A stretch of 64,000 nucleotides of DNA, from the NCBI RefSeq assembly GCF_900141635.1, contig NZ_FSRH01000004.1, forward strand, positions 62,001 to 126,000, in the 5' to 3' direction. Position 1 is the stretch's first letter. Every line of letters starts with the position of its first letter. The DNA comes from Peptoclostridium litorale DSM 5388 (GTDB lineage: Bacteria; Bacillota; Clostridia; Peptostreptococcales; Peptostreptococcaceae). Position numbers and translations under genes: made by a program. Of this stretch, positions 35,641 to 44,752 are shown piece after piece. A model generated the notes under the pieces. That model searched no databases. It was not told the DNA's origin and saw nothing but the letters and a program-made list of their open reading frames with translations.

Positions 35641-36987
35641 ATGGACTTGAGAAAAGGAAAGAGAAAAAACGACGAACTTAGGGATGTGAAAATAACCAGA
35701 AGCTATACAAAATATGCCGAGGGTTCTGTACTTATAGAAATGGGAGACACGAAGGTAATATGCAATGCATCTGTTGAGGAAAAGGTTCCTCCATTTTTGA
35801 AGGGGAGCGGCACAGGCTGGATAACAGCCGAATACTCAATGCTTCCAAGGTCTACCGGCCAAAGGAAGGTAAGGGAGTCGTCAAGGGGCAAGGTCGACGG
35901 AAGGACCCAGGAGATACAAAGGCTTATAGGAAGAGCATTAAGGTCTGTTGTAGACCTTTCGAAGCTCGGGGAAAGGACAATATGGATAGACTGCGACGTA
36001 ATACAGGCTGACGGCGGAACAAGGACTGCATCTATAACAGGTTCTTTCATAGCGCTTGTGGACGCACTCTACAAGGTATACATGAACGGAAAGATAGCGG
36101 AGATACCTCTGAAGTCGTTTGTATCGGCAGTGAGCGTAGGCGTGGTGAATTCGCAGCCAATGATTGACCTTTGCTATGAAGAGGATTCGGCGGCGCAGGT
36201 GGACATGAACGTGGTAATGACGGACCTTGGGGAGTTTGTAGAGCTCCAGGGAACTGCGGAAACTCATCCGTTCACAAGAGCCGAGCTTAACGAAATACTT
36301 GAACTTGCTGAAAAGGGGAACAGGGAGCTTATAGACATACAGAAAAAGGCGCTTGGAGATGCCATGACAAGTCTTGTGCTAAATAAAAGGATAGACATGG
36401 TGGTGGCTACATCCAACAAGGGGAAGCTTGCCGAATTTTCAAAGCTATTGAGGGACATGAACGCAAACGTACTTTCAATGGCTGATGTGCAGCTTGAAGG
36501 CCTTGAGATAGTCGAAGACGGAGAGTCATTTGAGGAGAACGCGCTCATAAAGGCAAGAGAGGTTGCTCTAAGGACTGGAAAGATTTCAATAGCGGATGAT
36601 TCAGGGCTTGTAGTCGACTTTTTGGACGGAGAGCCGGGCGTCTATTCGGCCAGGTTTGCGGGCGAGGACGCAACAGACGGCGACAACAACGAAAAACTGC
36701 TGGAACTTTTAAAAGAGGTGCCTGAAAAGGAGAGAAGGGCCAAATTCGTATGTGTAATAGCAGTTGTATATCCTGACGGAAGGGAATTTACAGCAAAGGG
36801 GTCATGCGCCGGAAAGATAGCATATGAGCCTGCGGGAGAGGGTGGATTTGGATATGACCCGCTATTCATAGCAAAGGGCCACGACAAGACATTCGCCCAG
36901 ATGGAACAGGAGCTTAAAAACAAGATAAGCCACAGGGCAAAGGCTCTTGAAAACATGAAAAAAGAGTTTAAAAACAGGATGCTGTAA
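35641..36987 (+). CDS. rph: RNase PH fused to RdgB/HAM1 dITP/XTP pyrophosphatase
   Basis: 448 residues from the ATG at 35641; a TTG at 35647 has better ribosome-site spacing and would start [12 protein letters not shown], like most RNase PH proteins. Residues ~1-245 are RNase PH, a phosphorolytic 3'-exonuclease trimming tRNA ([32 protein letters not shown]). Residues ~253-448 are a complete RdgB/HAM1 pyrophosphatase that removes ITP, dITP and XTP ([44 protein letters not shown]). The fusion keeps both domains apparently intact and is known in some Firmicutes, where the two genes are otherwise adjacent. Followed 3 nt later by yfcE. Confidence 0.95.
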   Translation: MDLRKGKRKNDELRDVKITRSYTKYAEGSVLIEMGDTKVICNASVEEKVPPFLKGSGTGWITAEYSMLPRSTGQRKVRESSRGKVDGRTQEIQRLIGRALRSVVDLSKLGERTIWIDCDVIQADGGTRTASITGSFIALVDALYKVYMNGKIAEIPLKSFVSAVSVGVVNSQPMIDLCYEEDSAAQVDMNVVMTDLGEFVELQGTAETHPFTRAELNEILELAEKGNRELIDIQKKALGDAMTSLVLNKRIDMVVATSNKGKLAEFSKLLRDMNANVLSMADVQLEGLEIVEDGESFEENALIKAREVALRTGKISIADDSGLVVDFLDGEPGVYSARFAGEDATDGDNNEKLLELLKEVPEKERRAKFVCVIAVVYPDGREFTAKGSCAGKIAYEPAGEGGFGYDPLFIAKGHDKTFAQMEQELKNKISHRAKALENMKKEFKNRML

Positions 36988-36990
36988 GCC

Positions 36991-37458
36991 ATGAGAATAG
37001 GCATCATAGGAGATACTCACAGGCATATGGAGTCCATTGAAAAAGCTATAGAGCATTTTAAAGGTTGCGAAATGATACTTCACACAGGTGACAATTTTGA
37101 GGATGCAAGCATTATTCACTCCAATACAAATATAGGGATTATAGCCGTAAAGGGAAATTGTGACTTTGAAGACGTTGAAGATGAGATGCTGTTTGAAAGC
37201 TGCGGCAAGAGGATATTTCTCTGTCATGGCCACAAATATGGAGTGAAGCACGGCAATATGGGTCTTGAAAAAAGGGCAAAGGAAGTGCGGGCCGACATAG
37301 TGGTTTTTGGGCACACCCATATCCCTCATATTGAGGAAACTGGAGGCATACTGTTTATAAACCCCGGCAGCACATCTAGGCCCAGAAGCGGAAATGGCAG
37401 CGCGGGAGTGCTGAGCATCACTGATGAAAATGTAGAATTTGAATTGTTTGAGGTTTAA
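36991..37458 (+). CDS. YfcE/MJ0936-family metallophosphodiesterase
   Basis: 155 residues. A two-metal calcineurin-like phosphoesterase with the expected motifs in order: GDTHR, HTGDN, KGNCD, LCHGH and FGHTHIP. Homologues cleave phosphodiesters such as bis-pNPP; the cell substrate is not known. In many Firmicutes it follows rph-rdgB as here. The stop overlaps the frame leading to the next gene, spaced 16 nt from its start. Confidence 0.92.
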   Translation: MRIGIIGDTHRHMESIEKAIEHFKGCEMILHTGDNFEDASIIHSNTNIGIIAVKGNCDFEDVEDEMLFESCGKRIFLCHGHKYGVKHGNMGLEKRAKEVRADIVVFGHTHIPHIEETGGILFINPGSTSRPRSGNGSAGVLSITDENVEFELFEV

Positions 37459-37474
37459 GGAGAGGGAAAAACTA

Positions 37475-38002
37475 ATGGGTCATCTGATTGGGTATTTTCT
37501 TATATTTTTGGCCAGGGTAACTGACGTTTCGATGGCTACAATAAGGACAATAATGGTTGTGAGGGGGAGGAAAGTCACTGCGGCGTGCATAGGGCTTGTG
37601 GAGATAGTCATATATGTCCTTGCAATAAGCAGGGTTCTTGGGAATATGGACAATCCATACAACCTTATAGCATATGCGCTTGGATTTTCGACGGGCAATT
37701 TTGTAGGCATTACCATAGAAGAAAAAATGGCCATAGGAAGTCTGATCATACAGGTTGTTACAAAAAACAATGCAAATGAAGAACTTTCACAGCACCTCAG
37801 GGATAAGGGATATGGGGTTACATGCACTGAAGGTTTTGGAAGAGAAGGGCGAATATATGTGCTTAATATAGTTGTGGACAGAAAGAACTTTAAGGAAGTT
37901 GAAAAAATAGTTTCGGAATTTGACAAGTCTGCTTTCACCACGGTCCAGGATGTGCGTAATATAAGAGGCGGATACTTCAAAAGAAGGATAAAGAAAAAAT
38001 AG
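37475..38002 (+). CDS. UPF0316 membrane protein (DUF5698 + DUF2179)
   Basis: 175 residues from the ATG at 37475, after AAGGAGAGG. Three N-terminal membrane helices (~5-85) form DUF5698; the C-terminal cytoplasmic DUF2179 domain (~95-165) is a small alpha/beta fold also found in YitT-type proteins and suggested to bind a nucleotide or other ligand. Function unknown. Last gene of the operon, before a strong terminator. Confidence 0.88.
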   Translation: MGHLIGYFLIFLARVTDVSMATIRTIMVVRGRKVTAACIGLVEIVIYVLAISRVLGNMDNPYNLIAYALGFSTGNFVGITIEEKMAIGSLIIQVVTKNNANEELSQHLRDKGYGVTCTEGFGREGRIYVLNIVVDRKNFKEVEKIVSEFDKSAFTTVQDVRNIRGGYFKRRIKKK

Positions 38003-38020
38003 AAAAGATTATCAGAACAA

Positions 38021-38065
38021 AAAATATCCGAAACAGCCATTTACAAAGGCTGTTTCGGATATTTT
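38021..38065. terminator. Bidirectional terminator between convergent genes
   Basis: A perfect 18-bp stem (38021-38038 with 38048-38065) and a 9-nt loop. The A run on one side and T run on the other allow it to serve both the UPF0316 gene and the convergent permease. Confidence 0.93.
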
Positions 38066-38099
38066 GCTGAATATAGCTTTGGTACACCATAAACTTGTA

Positions 38100-39371
38100 T
38101 TACAGATAAAAGGCTATAAGATACACGCTTGCCATTATTATTGATATTATCATCATAGGGAAACCAACCTTGATATAGTCTATGAATGAAAGCTTGTACT
38201 TGTTCTTTTCGAGTATGCCTGCAACTATTACGTTGGCCGATGCCCCTATAAGGGTTCCGTTTCCGCCCAGGCAGGCTCCGAGTGAAAGCGCCCACCAAAG
38301 GGGAGTTACGTCTATTGAAGTCATTACTGACATTTTGCTTATAAGCGGAATCATTGTCGCTACAAAAGGTATATTGTCCAGGAACGACGAAATTATTGCA
38401 GATCCCCAAAGCATTAATAGCGCAGTCAGGAAGAAATTTGTCTCGGCGGTTTCTGTGATTCTTTCAGCTAGCATGTCTATGAGTCCGACCTTTTCAAGAC
38501 CACCTACCAGCATGAACAAGAATGCGAAAAAGAATATTGTGGGCCACTCTATTTCATGCAGTACGACTTCAATGTCAGCTCTGGTCAAAAGCAGCATTGT
38601 ACTTGCACCTATGAGGGCTACTGATGCGGATTCAAGACCTAGCATTTCATGGAGAGAAAATCCTATAATGGTCAAAAAAAGCACAGAAAGAGATTTTATA
38701 AGCAGCCTTTTTTCCTTTATAGCTTTTTGCTCATCGAACATGAGAAGCTTTTTCTTTTGGGCCTCATCTACAGTTACTTTACGCCCGTATATGAATTTGA
38801 ATATAAATATTGTAACAATCAGTATTACAAGCGCTATTGGGCCCGTATTGAGAATGAAATCCATAAATCCAAGCCCGGATATGCTTCCTATCATTATGTT
38901 TGGAGGGTCCCCTACCAGGGTTCCCGTACCGCCCACATTTGACGATATTATTTGCGGTACGAGGAATGGAAGAGGGTTTACCTCGAGAGTTTCAGTTATT
39001 ACAAGAGTCACCGGCGCTATTAGAAGAACTGTGGTGACGTTGTCCAGGAAGGCTGAAAGAACGGCTGTGACGATGCAAAGGAACATTATTATCCTCCAGG
39101 GATCGCCCTTGGCAAGCTTTGCCGTCTTTATTGCTATGTACTGGAAGACCCCTGTGGTTTTGAGTACGTTTACTATTATCATCATGCCTATCAAAAGGCC
39201 TATTGTATTGAAGTCTATAAAGTGGAGCGCTTCTTCCTGGGAGAGTATCCCAAGCAGTATGAGCATTGTAGCTCCAAAAAACGATATTATTGTTCTGTCT
39301 ATTTTTTCGGATATTATGAATATATAAGTCACTATGAAAATTGAAAGGACTATTGCAGTTTGAGAAAACAT
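38100..39371 (-). CDS. ArsB/NhaD-superfamily permease
   Basis: 423 residues, 11-12 membrane helices. Ion transporter superfamily including ArsB (arsenite), NhaD (Na+/H+) and SLC13-like carriers. Repeated halves are visible, each with a helix break rich in Asn/Gly: FLDNVTTVLL with GGTGTLVGDPPNIM, and FLDNIPFVAT with GGNGTLIGASANVI. No arsR or ArsA neighbour is present, so arsenite export is not supported; a cation or organic-anion role is equally possible. Divergent from tig. Confidence 0.88.
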   Translation of the reverse strand: MFSQTAIVLSIFIVTYIFIISEKIDRTIISFFGATMLILLGILSQEEALHFIDFNTIGLLIGMMIIVNVLKTTGVFQYIAIKTAKLAKGDPWRIIMFLCIVTAVLSAFLDNVTTVLLIAPVTLVITETLEVNPLPFLVPQIISSNVGGTGTLVGDPPNIMIGSISGLGFMDFILNTGPIALVILIVTIFIFKFIYGRKVTVDEAQKKKLLMFDEQKAIKEKRLLIKSLSVLFLTIIGFSLHEMLGLESASVALIGASTMLLLTRADIEVVLHEIEWPTIFFFAFLFMLVGGLEKVGLIDMLAERITETAETNFFLTALLMLWGSAIISSFLDNIPFVATMIPLISKMSVMTSIDVTPLWWALSLGACLGGNGTLIGASANVIVAGILEKNKYKLSFIDYIKVGFPMMIISIIMASVYLIAFYL

Positions 39372-39556
39372 TATGGATTATCAACTCCTAGTCAAACAAT
39401 GATTATTTGATATGATTTTTGAAGCTGTATTGAAGATGTTTAAATTTGATTATACCACAGAAATATTCTTGATTATAGGACAGATTATAGAACGGAAATT
39501 TTACAGGACGGGTTTCAAAAGGCCCATAATATATTTTATTGGTCAAAAACGATATT

Positions 39557-39616
39557 TTGACTTGATTTCTAGGGGGTATTGTATGATATAATATTAAAGT
39601 TGTATGGTATAATATT
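39557..39616 (+). promoter_or_regulatory. Tandem extended -10 promoters before tig
   Basis: The 340-nt region between the permease and tig is A/T rich. It holds a direct repeat, GTATGATATAATATT (39581-39595) and GTATGGTATAATATT (39602-39616), 21 bp apart. Each contains an extended -10 (TG-n-TATAAT). Weak TTGACT/TTGATT at 39557-39567 may serve as -35. The rest of the gap shows nothing else I can name. Confidence 0.6.
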
Positions 39617-39711
39617 CAAGTATTTAGGATATTGTTCAATCAATGTGGAGAATGTCGGCATGGTTTTATCTGGGCCGGATTAAAATAAATTTTTATTAGG
39701 AGGATGTATTC

Positions 39712-41001
39712 ATGAGCGCAGAAATGATAACAAAAGAAAACAGCGAAGTGATCATAAAGCTGGCGGTAGACAGTGCAGAATTTGGCAAGGGAGTAGACAA
39801 GGCCTACAAGAAGCTAAGAGGAAGATTCAACATACCAGGCTTCAGAAAGGGAAAAGCTCCTAAGAAAGTCATAGAAATGAACTATGGAAAGGGAATATTC
39901 TTCGAAGAAGCTATAAACATAGTTTTCCCTGACGCATACGAAAAGGCTGTAAAAGAGCTTGAGCTTGATCCTGTTGCAATGCCTGAGATTGAAGAGGTTG
40001 AGCAGGTTGAAGACGGCCAGGACCTTGTAATGAAGGTTAAAATTGCAGTTAAGCCTGAAGTTGAGCTTGGAGAGTACAAAGGCGTAGAAATAGAAAAGAA
40101 GGAAGTTTCAGTTGAAGACGAGCAAGTTGAAAAAGATATTGAAGTAAAAAGAGAAAACAACGCAAGATACATAAACGTTGAAGACAGAGGAATACAAAAC
40201 GACGACATGACAATAATAGACTTCAAAGGATTCGTAGACGGAGAAGAATTCGAAGGCGGAGCTGCGGAGAACTACAACCTTGTTGTTGGATCGAACACTT
40301 TCATACCAGGATTTGAAGAGCAGCTTATAGGAGCATCTGTAGGCGACGAGCTTGACGTTAACGTTAGCTTCCCAGAAAGCTACCACGCTGAAAACCTTGC
40401 TGGAAAGCCTGCGCTTTTCAAGGTTTCAGTAAAGGAAATCAAATTCAAGGAGCTTCCAGAGCTTGACGATGAATTTGCAAAGGACATAAGCGAATTCGAC
40501 ACTATAGACGAGCTTAAGGCTGACATCAAAAAGCAGCTTGAAGAAGAGGCTAAAAAGCAGGCTGAAAACGAAATGAAAAACGAACTTGTTGAAAAGATAG
40601 TTGAGGCTGCTACTGTGGAAGTGCCTGAGGTTATGGTTGAAAACGAGGCTGACTCTATGCTTAGAGATTTTGAAATGCAGCTTAGATACCAGGGTCTTGA
40701 CATGGACAGCTACATGAAATACATGGGCAAAAACAGAGACGAGCTTAAGGATGAAATGAAAGAGCAGGCTCTTAAGAACGTTAAGAGATCTCTAGTTCTT
40801 GAAAAGATATACAAGACAGAGGGAATCGAAGTAAGCGATGAAGAGTTTGAGAAGGAAATCGAGGAAATGGCTAAAACTTACAACATGGAAGTTGAAAAAG
40901 TTAAGTCTTCTCTAAGACCTCAGGACATGGAGAGCATAAGAGAGAGCATGCTTGTTAAAAAAGCTGTAGAAATGCTTATGGACAGCGCAAAGATAGCTTA
41001 A
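39712..41001 (+). CDS. tig: Trigger factor, ribosome-associated chaperone
   Basis: 429 residues; RBS AGGAGGATG. The N-terminal ribosome-binding domain carries the signature GFRKGKAPK (~43-51, canonical GFRxGKxP), the middle PPIase FKBP-like domain spans ~160-245 (VDGEEFEGG, IPGFEEQLIGA), and the C-terminal domain is helical. It binds at the ribosome exit tunnel and helps nascent chains fold. First gene of the protein quality-control block. Confidence 0.97.
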   Translation: MSAEMITKENSEVIIKLAVDSAEFGKGVDKAYKKLRGRFNIPGFRKGKAPKKVIEMNYGKGIFFEEAINIVFPDAYEKAVKELELDPVAMPEIEEVEQVEDGQDLVMKVKIAVKPEVELGEYKGVEIEKKEVSVEDEQVEKDIEVKRENNARYINVEDRGIQNDDMTIIDFKGFVDGEEFEGGAAENYNLVVGSNTFIPGFEEQLIGASVGDELDVNVSFPESYHAENLAGKPALFKVSVKEIKFKELPELDDEFAKDISEFDTIDELKADIKKQLEEEAKKQAENEMKNELVEKIVEAATVEVPEVMVENEADSMLRDFEMQLRYQGLDMDSYMKYMGKNRDELKDEMKEQALKNVKRSLVLEKIYKTEGIEVSDEEFEKEIEEMAKTYNMEVEKVKSSLRPQDMESIRESMLVKKAVEMLMDSAKIA

Positions 41002-41021
41002 TCAAATAAAATATCATATAT

Positions 41022-41050
41022 AAAAGCAGCGGACATTTCCGCTGCTTTTT
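41022..41050 (+). terminator. Rho-independent terminator after tig
   Basis: Stem AAAAGCAGCGGA / TCCGCTGCTTTT with a 4-nt loop and T tail. tig is thus separable from clpP-clpX. Confidence 0.92.
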
Positions 41051-41461
41051 AATTTCCGTAAAATGCTCTGCGGATTCAGGAGGATTTTGAGTTTGTAGCC
41101 CAAAAATAAAAAAAAGAGCCCAAGCATATGTACATATATGAGTGTTGTGATAAAATTGTATATAATAAAAAAATGTTTCATATGGCTGAAACTGAATTTA
41201 GAACTGCGGTTAGGTCGACAAGATTTCTGATTTGAGGTATTATGTATATACCACAAAAATTCCAAAAACAGTGCGGAATAGTGGTAGGGGGTTTTAAAAG
41301 CCTGAAAATTAGCTGGATTGGTTGGATAGAGGTTCAAATAATTTACATTTAGTGCTATTTAGTAGTATAATAATGTTAAAACACATGTTTAGTCAGCAGA
41401 CATTTGGTATATTATATAATAATAGAATTTACAACAAACTTAAAAGGGGAGGGATTACAAC
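41051..41461. other. 411-nt intergenic region upstream of clpP
   Basis: No credible gene. The stretch is A/T rich with several TATAAT-like boxes (for example around 41366 and 41417), some close to the clpP start, but no clear -35 partner. I found no CtsR-type heptad repeat or CIRCE element by eye. Frames here are short and lack ribosome sites. Confidence 0.5.
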
Positions 41462-42046
41462 ATGTCACTTGTACCTGTAGTAGTAGAGCAAACCGGAAGA
41501 GGAGAAAGAAGTTACGATATATATTCTAGGCTTTTGAAGGACAGGATAATTTTCCTTGGGGAGGAAGTAAATGATGTAACGGCATCACTGATAGTTGCAC
41601 AGATGCTTTTCTTGGAGTCGGAAGACCCAGATAAGGACATATATCTTTATATAAACTCACCTGGAGGGTCTATAACTTCAGGAATGGCTATATATGATAC
41701 AATGCAGTATATCAAACCGGATGTTTCAACAATATGCGTAGGAATGGCAGCTTCCATGGGAGCGTTCCTGCTGACAGCGGGAGCAAAGGGAAAGAGATTC
41801 GCACTTCCAAACAGCGAAATAATGATACATCAGCCGCTTGGAGGAACAAGAGGCCAGGCCACAGATATCCAAATACATGCTGAGAGAATACTGAAAATGA
41901 AGGAAAAGCTGAACCAGATAATGGCTGAAAGAAGTGGGCAGGATATCGAAAAGGTAAAAGCGGATACGGAAAGAGACTACTTTATGAGCGCTAAAGAAGC
42001 AGCGGACTACGGGCTTATTGATGACATCCTTGAAAGAAGAGTGTAG
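41462..42046 (+). CDS. clpP: ClpP ATP-dependent protease proteolytic subunit
   Basis: 194 residues, the standard length. Serine peptidase forming a two-ring tetradecamer. Catalytic S98 ([11 protein letters not shown]) and H123 (IMIHQPLGG) are in place, with the Asp in the ERDYFMSA region. RBS GGGGAGG. Followed by clpX 28 nt later, so the two are co-transcribed. Confidence 0.98.
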   Translation: MSLVPVVVEQTGRGERSYDIYSRLLKDRIIFLGEEVNDVTASLIVAQMLFLESEDPDKDIYLYINSPGGSITSGMAIYDTMQYIKPDVSTICVGMAASMGAFLLTAGAKGKRFALPNSEIMIHQPLGGTRGQATDIQIHAERILKMKEKLNQIMAERSGQDIEKVKADTERDYFMSAKEAADYGLIDDILERRV

Positions 42047-42074
42047 AGCTTATAATAATTAAAGAGGTGAAAAA

Positions 42075-43361
42075 ATGTCAAGATTTGATGACAAAAAACA
42101 TCTGAAGTGTTCTTTCTGCGGAAAGTCACAGGATCAGGTAAGAAGGCTTATAGCAGGCCCTAACGTATATATATGTGATGAATGTGTTGAGCTTTGCCAG
42201 GAAATAATAAAGGAAGAATTTGAAGACGTTATAGAAAGTGAGATAACAGGTCTTCCAAAGCCGCAGGATATCAAGAAGATACTTGACGAATACGTAATAG
42301 GTCAGGAGACGGCGAAAAAGATGCTGGCTGTTGCGGTATACAACCACTACAAGAGAATATTCAATTCAAATGCGGATGTGAAAGATGACGTCGAGCTTCA
42401 AAAGAGTAACATATTGATGCTTGGACCTACTGGTTCAGGAAAGACTCTTCTTGCTCAGACGCTTGCAAAGATAATAAATGTGCCATTTGCAATAGCTGAT
42501 GCGACTTCGCTTACAGAAGCCGGATATGTTGGAGAGGACGTTGAAAACATACTTCTAAAGCTTATACAGGCGGCAGACTATGACATAGAAAAGGCCGAAA
42601 GAGGTATAATATATATAGACGAGATAGACAAGATAGCTAGAAAATCGGACAACCCTTCTATAACAAGAGACGTGTCGGGCGAGGGTGTTCAGCAGGCCCT
42701 TCTTAAAATACTAGAGGGAACTACTGCAAATGTTCCGCCTCAGGGAGGAAGAAAGCATCCTCATCAGGAATTCCTTCAGATAGATACGAGCAAAGTACTT
42801 TTCATAGTTGGAGGAGCTTTTGACGGAATAGAAAAGATAATCCAAAAGAGAACAGGGCACAAGTCGATAGGTTTTGGAGCTGATATTGAAAGTGAAAAGG
42901 ATATAGACCTTGGAAAGATATACGCGCAGGTTGAGCCTGAAGACCTTTTGAGATTCGGTTTGATACCGGAGTTCATAGGAAGGGTTCCTGTAATAGCATC
43001 GCTTGACCTTCTTGACGAGAATGCCCTTGTGACTATACTGAAAGAGCCTAAAAACGCACTTGTAAAGCAGTATAAAAAGCTGTTTGGAATAGACAATGTC
43101 GAGCTTGAATTTGAGGACGAAGCGCTTATATACACGGCTAAAAAGGCCATAGAAAGAAAGACTGGCGCCAGAGGTCTTAGAGGAATACTTGAGACAGTAA
43201 TGATGGATGTAATGTTTGAAATACCTTCAAGAGACGATATTGAGAAAGTTATAGTAACAAAAGAATGTATCTCGGATTCTAAGGAGCCTCTTGTGATATT
43301 TAAAAACAGCAAGCTTAAAAAAGAAAGTGAAGAGGAATCAACAGCGGGAGAGAGTGCTTAA
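42075..43361 (+). CDS. clpX: ClpX unfoldase subunit
   Basis: 428 residues. AAA+ unfoldase that feeds substrates to ClpP. An N-terminal zinc domain has four cysteines (CSFC near residue 14 and CDEC near 36). Walker A GPTGSGKT (~118), Walker [12 protein letters not shown], the pore and substrate region [10 protein letters not shown], and the C-terminal D2 domain follow. All family motifs are intact. Confidence 0.98.
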   Translation: MSRFDDKKHLKCSFCGKSQDQVRRLIAGPNVYICDECVELCQEIIKEEFEDVIESEITGLPKPQDIKKILDEYVIGQETAKKMLAVAVYNHYKRIFNSNADVKDDVELQKSNILMLGPTGSGKTLLAQTLAKIINVPFAIADATSLTEAGYVGEDVENILLKLIQAADYDIEKAERGIIYIDEIDKIARKSDNPSITRDVSGEGVQQALLKILEGTTANVPPQGGRKHPHQEFLQIDTSKVLFIVGGAFDGIEKIIQKRTGHKSIGFGADIESEKDIDLGKIYAQVEPEDLLRFGLIPEFIGRVPVIASLDLLDENALVTILKEPKNALVKQYKKLFGIDNVELEFEDEALIYTAKKAIERKTGARGLRGILETVMMDVMFEIPSRDDIEKVIVTKECISDSKEPLVIFKNSKLKKESEEESTAGESA

Positions 43362-43379
43362 TATTCATATGATGAATGC

Positions 43380-43403
43380 AAAAGGGGCTATAAAGCCCCT
43401 TTT
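43380..43403. terminator. Bidirectional terminator between clpX and chromate transporter genes
   Basis: AAAAGGGGCT / AGCCCCTTTT with loop ATAA. The hairpin spans the stop codon of the convergent gene on the minus strand and has T tracts in both directions. Confidence 0.85.
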
Positions 43404-43918
43404 AAAATTATGCCGGTAAATCCGAAAAACAGTATTACCGGGATAGGGTGTATTTTTTTGAACTGAATGAGAAAAAATGAAAAGGCCATTATAAACAAGG
43501 AGGCGGTGTCGAAGTCTCCTCTTTTGAAAATGGAAATGGCAGCTGAAAGTATAAATCCTATTGTGAGCGGCCTTAGCACGCCAAATAGCCTGGTTAAGAA
43601 TTTCGAGTCCTTGTGCTTTTCCATAAGGGGCGAACATATGCCAAGGGTTATTATTGAAAATGAAACTACGGCAGCTGTTGCAGCTATGCTGCCCGGAAGG
43701 CCGAGGAGCTTGAAGCCTATAAATGTTGCGCTGTTTGTAGCTATGGGTCCTGGAGAACTTTGAGATATTGCAAGCAGGTCGAGGAATTCTGAGTAGTTCA
43801 TCCAATGGTTCTTTTCTATTATTTCCCGTTCTATAAGGGGAAGCATCGCGTAGCCGCCGCCAAAGCTGAACATACCTATTTTAAAGAATGCAATATACAG
43901 CATCATTATTTTGTACAT
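43388..43918 (-). CDS. Chromate transporter family protein, short form (second of pair)
   Basis: 176 residues from the ATG at 43918, preceded on this strand by GGAGGTG; longer upstream frames run into the first copy. CHR-domain membrane protein with the FSFGGGYAMLPLIE and SSPGPIATNSATFIG motifs. Short ChrA proteins work as pairs of single CHR domains that together resemble one long ChrA. Long ChrA exports chromate; the substrate of short pairs in anaerobes is not settled. Confidence 0.9.
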   Translation of the reverse strand: MYKIMMLYIAFFKIGMFSFGGGYAMLPLIEREIIEKNHWMNYSEFLDLLAISQSSPGPIATNSATFIGFKLLGLPGSIAATAAVVSFSIITLGICSPLMEKHKDSKFLTRLFGVLRPLTIGFILSAAISIFKRGDFDTASLFIMAFSFFLIQFKKIHPIPVILFFGFTGIILKGAL

Positions 43919-44418
43919 AAGCTGAAAACACCTCCAGTCAATATCACGAATATCGGATTGATGTTGAAAACCGCAACGAGTGCGAATGAGAATGCAAACA
44001 AGGCGATATTTAATCTGCACTTATCCATTTTTGAAAAAAGCCTCGTAAATGAATAAGCCAAAAGCGCTACCATAACAGGGCGTACCCCGTAAAAAAAGCT
44101 TTTGAGAAACCAAAGCTCACTGCCCACACTGTATATATAGGAAAGGGCGAGTATTGACAGGAAAGAAGGTAGCACTATCCCTATGCAGCAAAGCGCACTG
44201 AGGGCATATCCTCCTATTTTGTATCCCGTCAGAAGGGAAAGGTTTACGGCTATCGGTCCGGGAAAGCTTTGGGCTATAGATATTATGTCGACGAACTCAT
44301 CTGGGGAGAGTAAGTTTTTTTTTATGGTCAGCTCATCTTCTATTATGGGGATCATCGCATATCCCCCACCGAATGTAAAGAATCCTATTTTGAGGAAAAT
44401 CAAAAAAATTTCAAACAA
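43906..44418 (-). CDS. Chromate transporter family protein, short form (first of pair)
   Basis: 170 residues with a TTG start at 44418, 7 nt after GGAGGC. CHR domain with FTFGGGYAMIPIIE and SFPGPIAVNLSLLTG; 5-6 membrane helices. It overlaps the second copy by 13 nt, so the two are translationally coupled. The partners are clearly homologous but not a recent duplicate. Convergent to clpX, divergent from lon. Confidence 0.9.
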   Translation of the reverse strand: MFEIFLIFLKIGFFTFGGGYAMIPIIEDELTIKKNLLSPDEFVDIISIAQSFPGPIAVNLSLLTGYKIGGYALSALCCIGIVLPSFLSILALSYIYSVGSELWFLKSFFYGVRPVMVALLAYSFTRLFSKMDKCRLNIALFAFSFALVAVFNINPIFVILTGGVFSLCTK

Positions 44419-44602
44419 GAAAAAGCCTCCTTATAAATGTGATTTATAAATGTATTATATCACACATGAATCAGCCGGGTTTTGTTGAGCAAAAAATTTA
44501 CAAAAATAACAAGATTCATAATTAGGATGTGCAATTTGCTTTTACATAAAAATTTGAATCTGCTACATATTGATTTATACTGATATACTGAGCATATAAT
44601 TG

Positions 44603-44631
44603 TTGAAAAAAAAATGTGGTAACTATATAAT
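44603..44631 (+). promoter_or_regulatory. Promoter of lon-engB
   Basis: TTGAAA (44603-44608), 17-nt spacer, TATAAT (44626-44631), leaving a leader of about 110 nt. The 334-nt gap between the chromate genes and lon is otherwise A/T rich with no gene. Confidence 0.7.
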
Positions 44632-44752
44632 AGTAAGGGATTTAAGATAACTTGGAATTATGGAATATTTAGACTATAAATGCTATGCTTGACGTATTTT
44701 TTATGCAGTATTTGGCTGGAGCATATAAATTCAAGCAGTGAGGAGTGATAAA

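Noticed and set aside
38182-39327. 381-codon open frame on the plus strand opposite the permease gene
   Set aside because: It mirrors the ArsB/NhaD-like gene on the minus strand, has no ribosome site and a composition expected of an antisense frame to a membrane protein. No domain is recognisable.
44419-44602. Operators for heat-shock regulators (CtsR, CIRCE) before lon and clpP
   Set aside because: No heptad direct repeat or 9-bp inverted CIRCE arms were visible in either leader; only ordinary promoter boxes.
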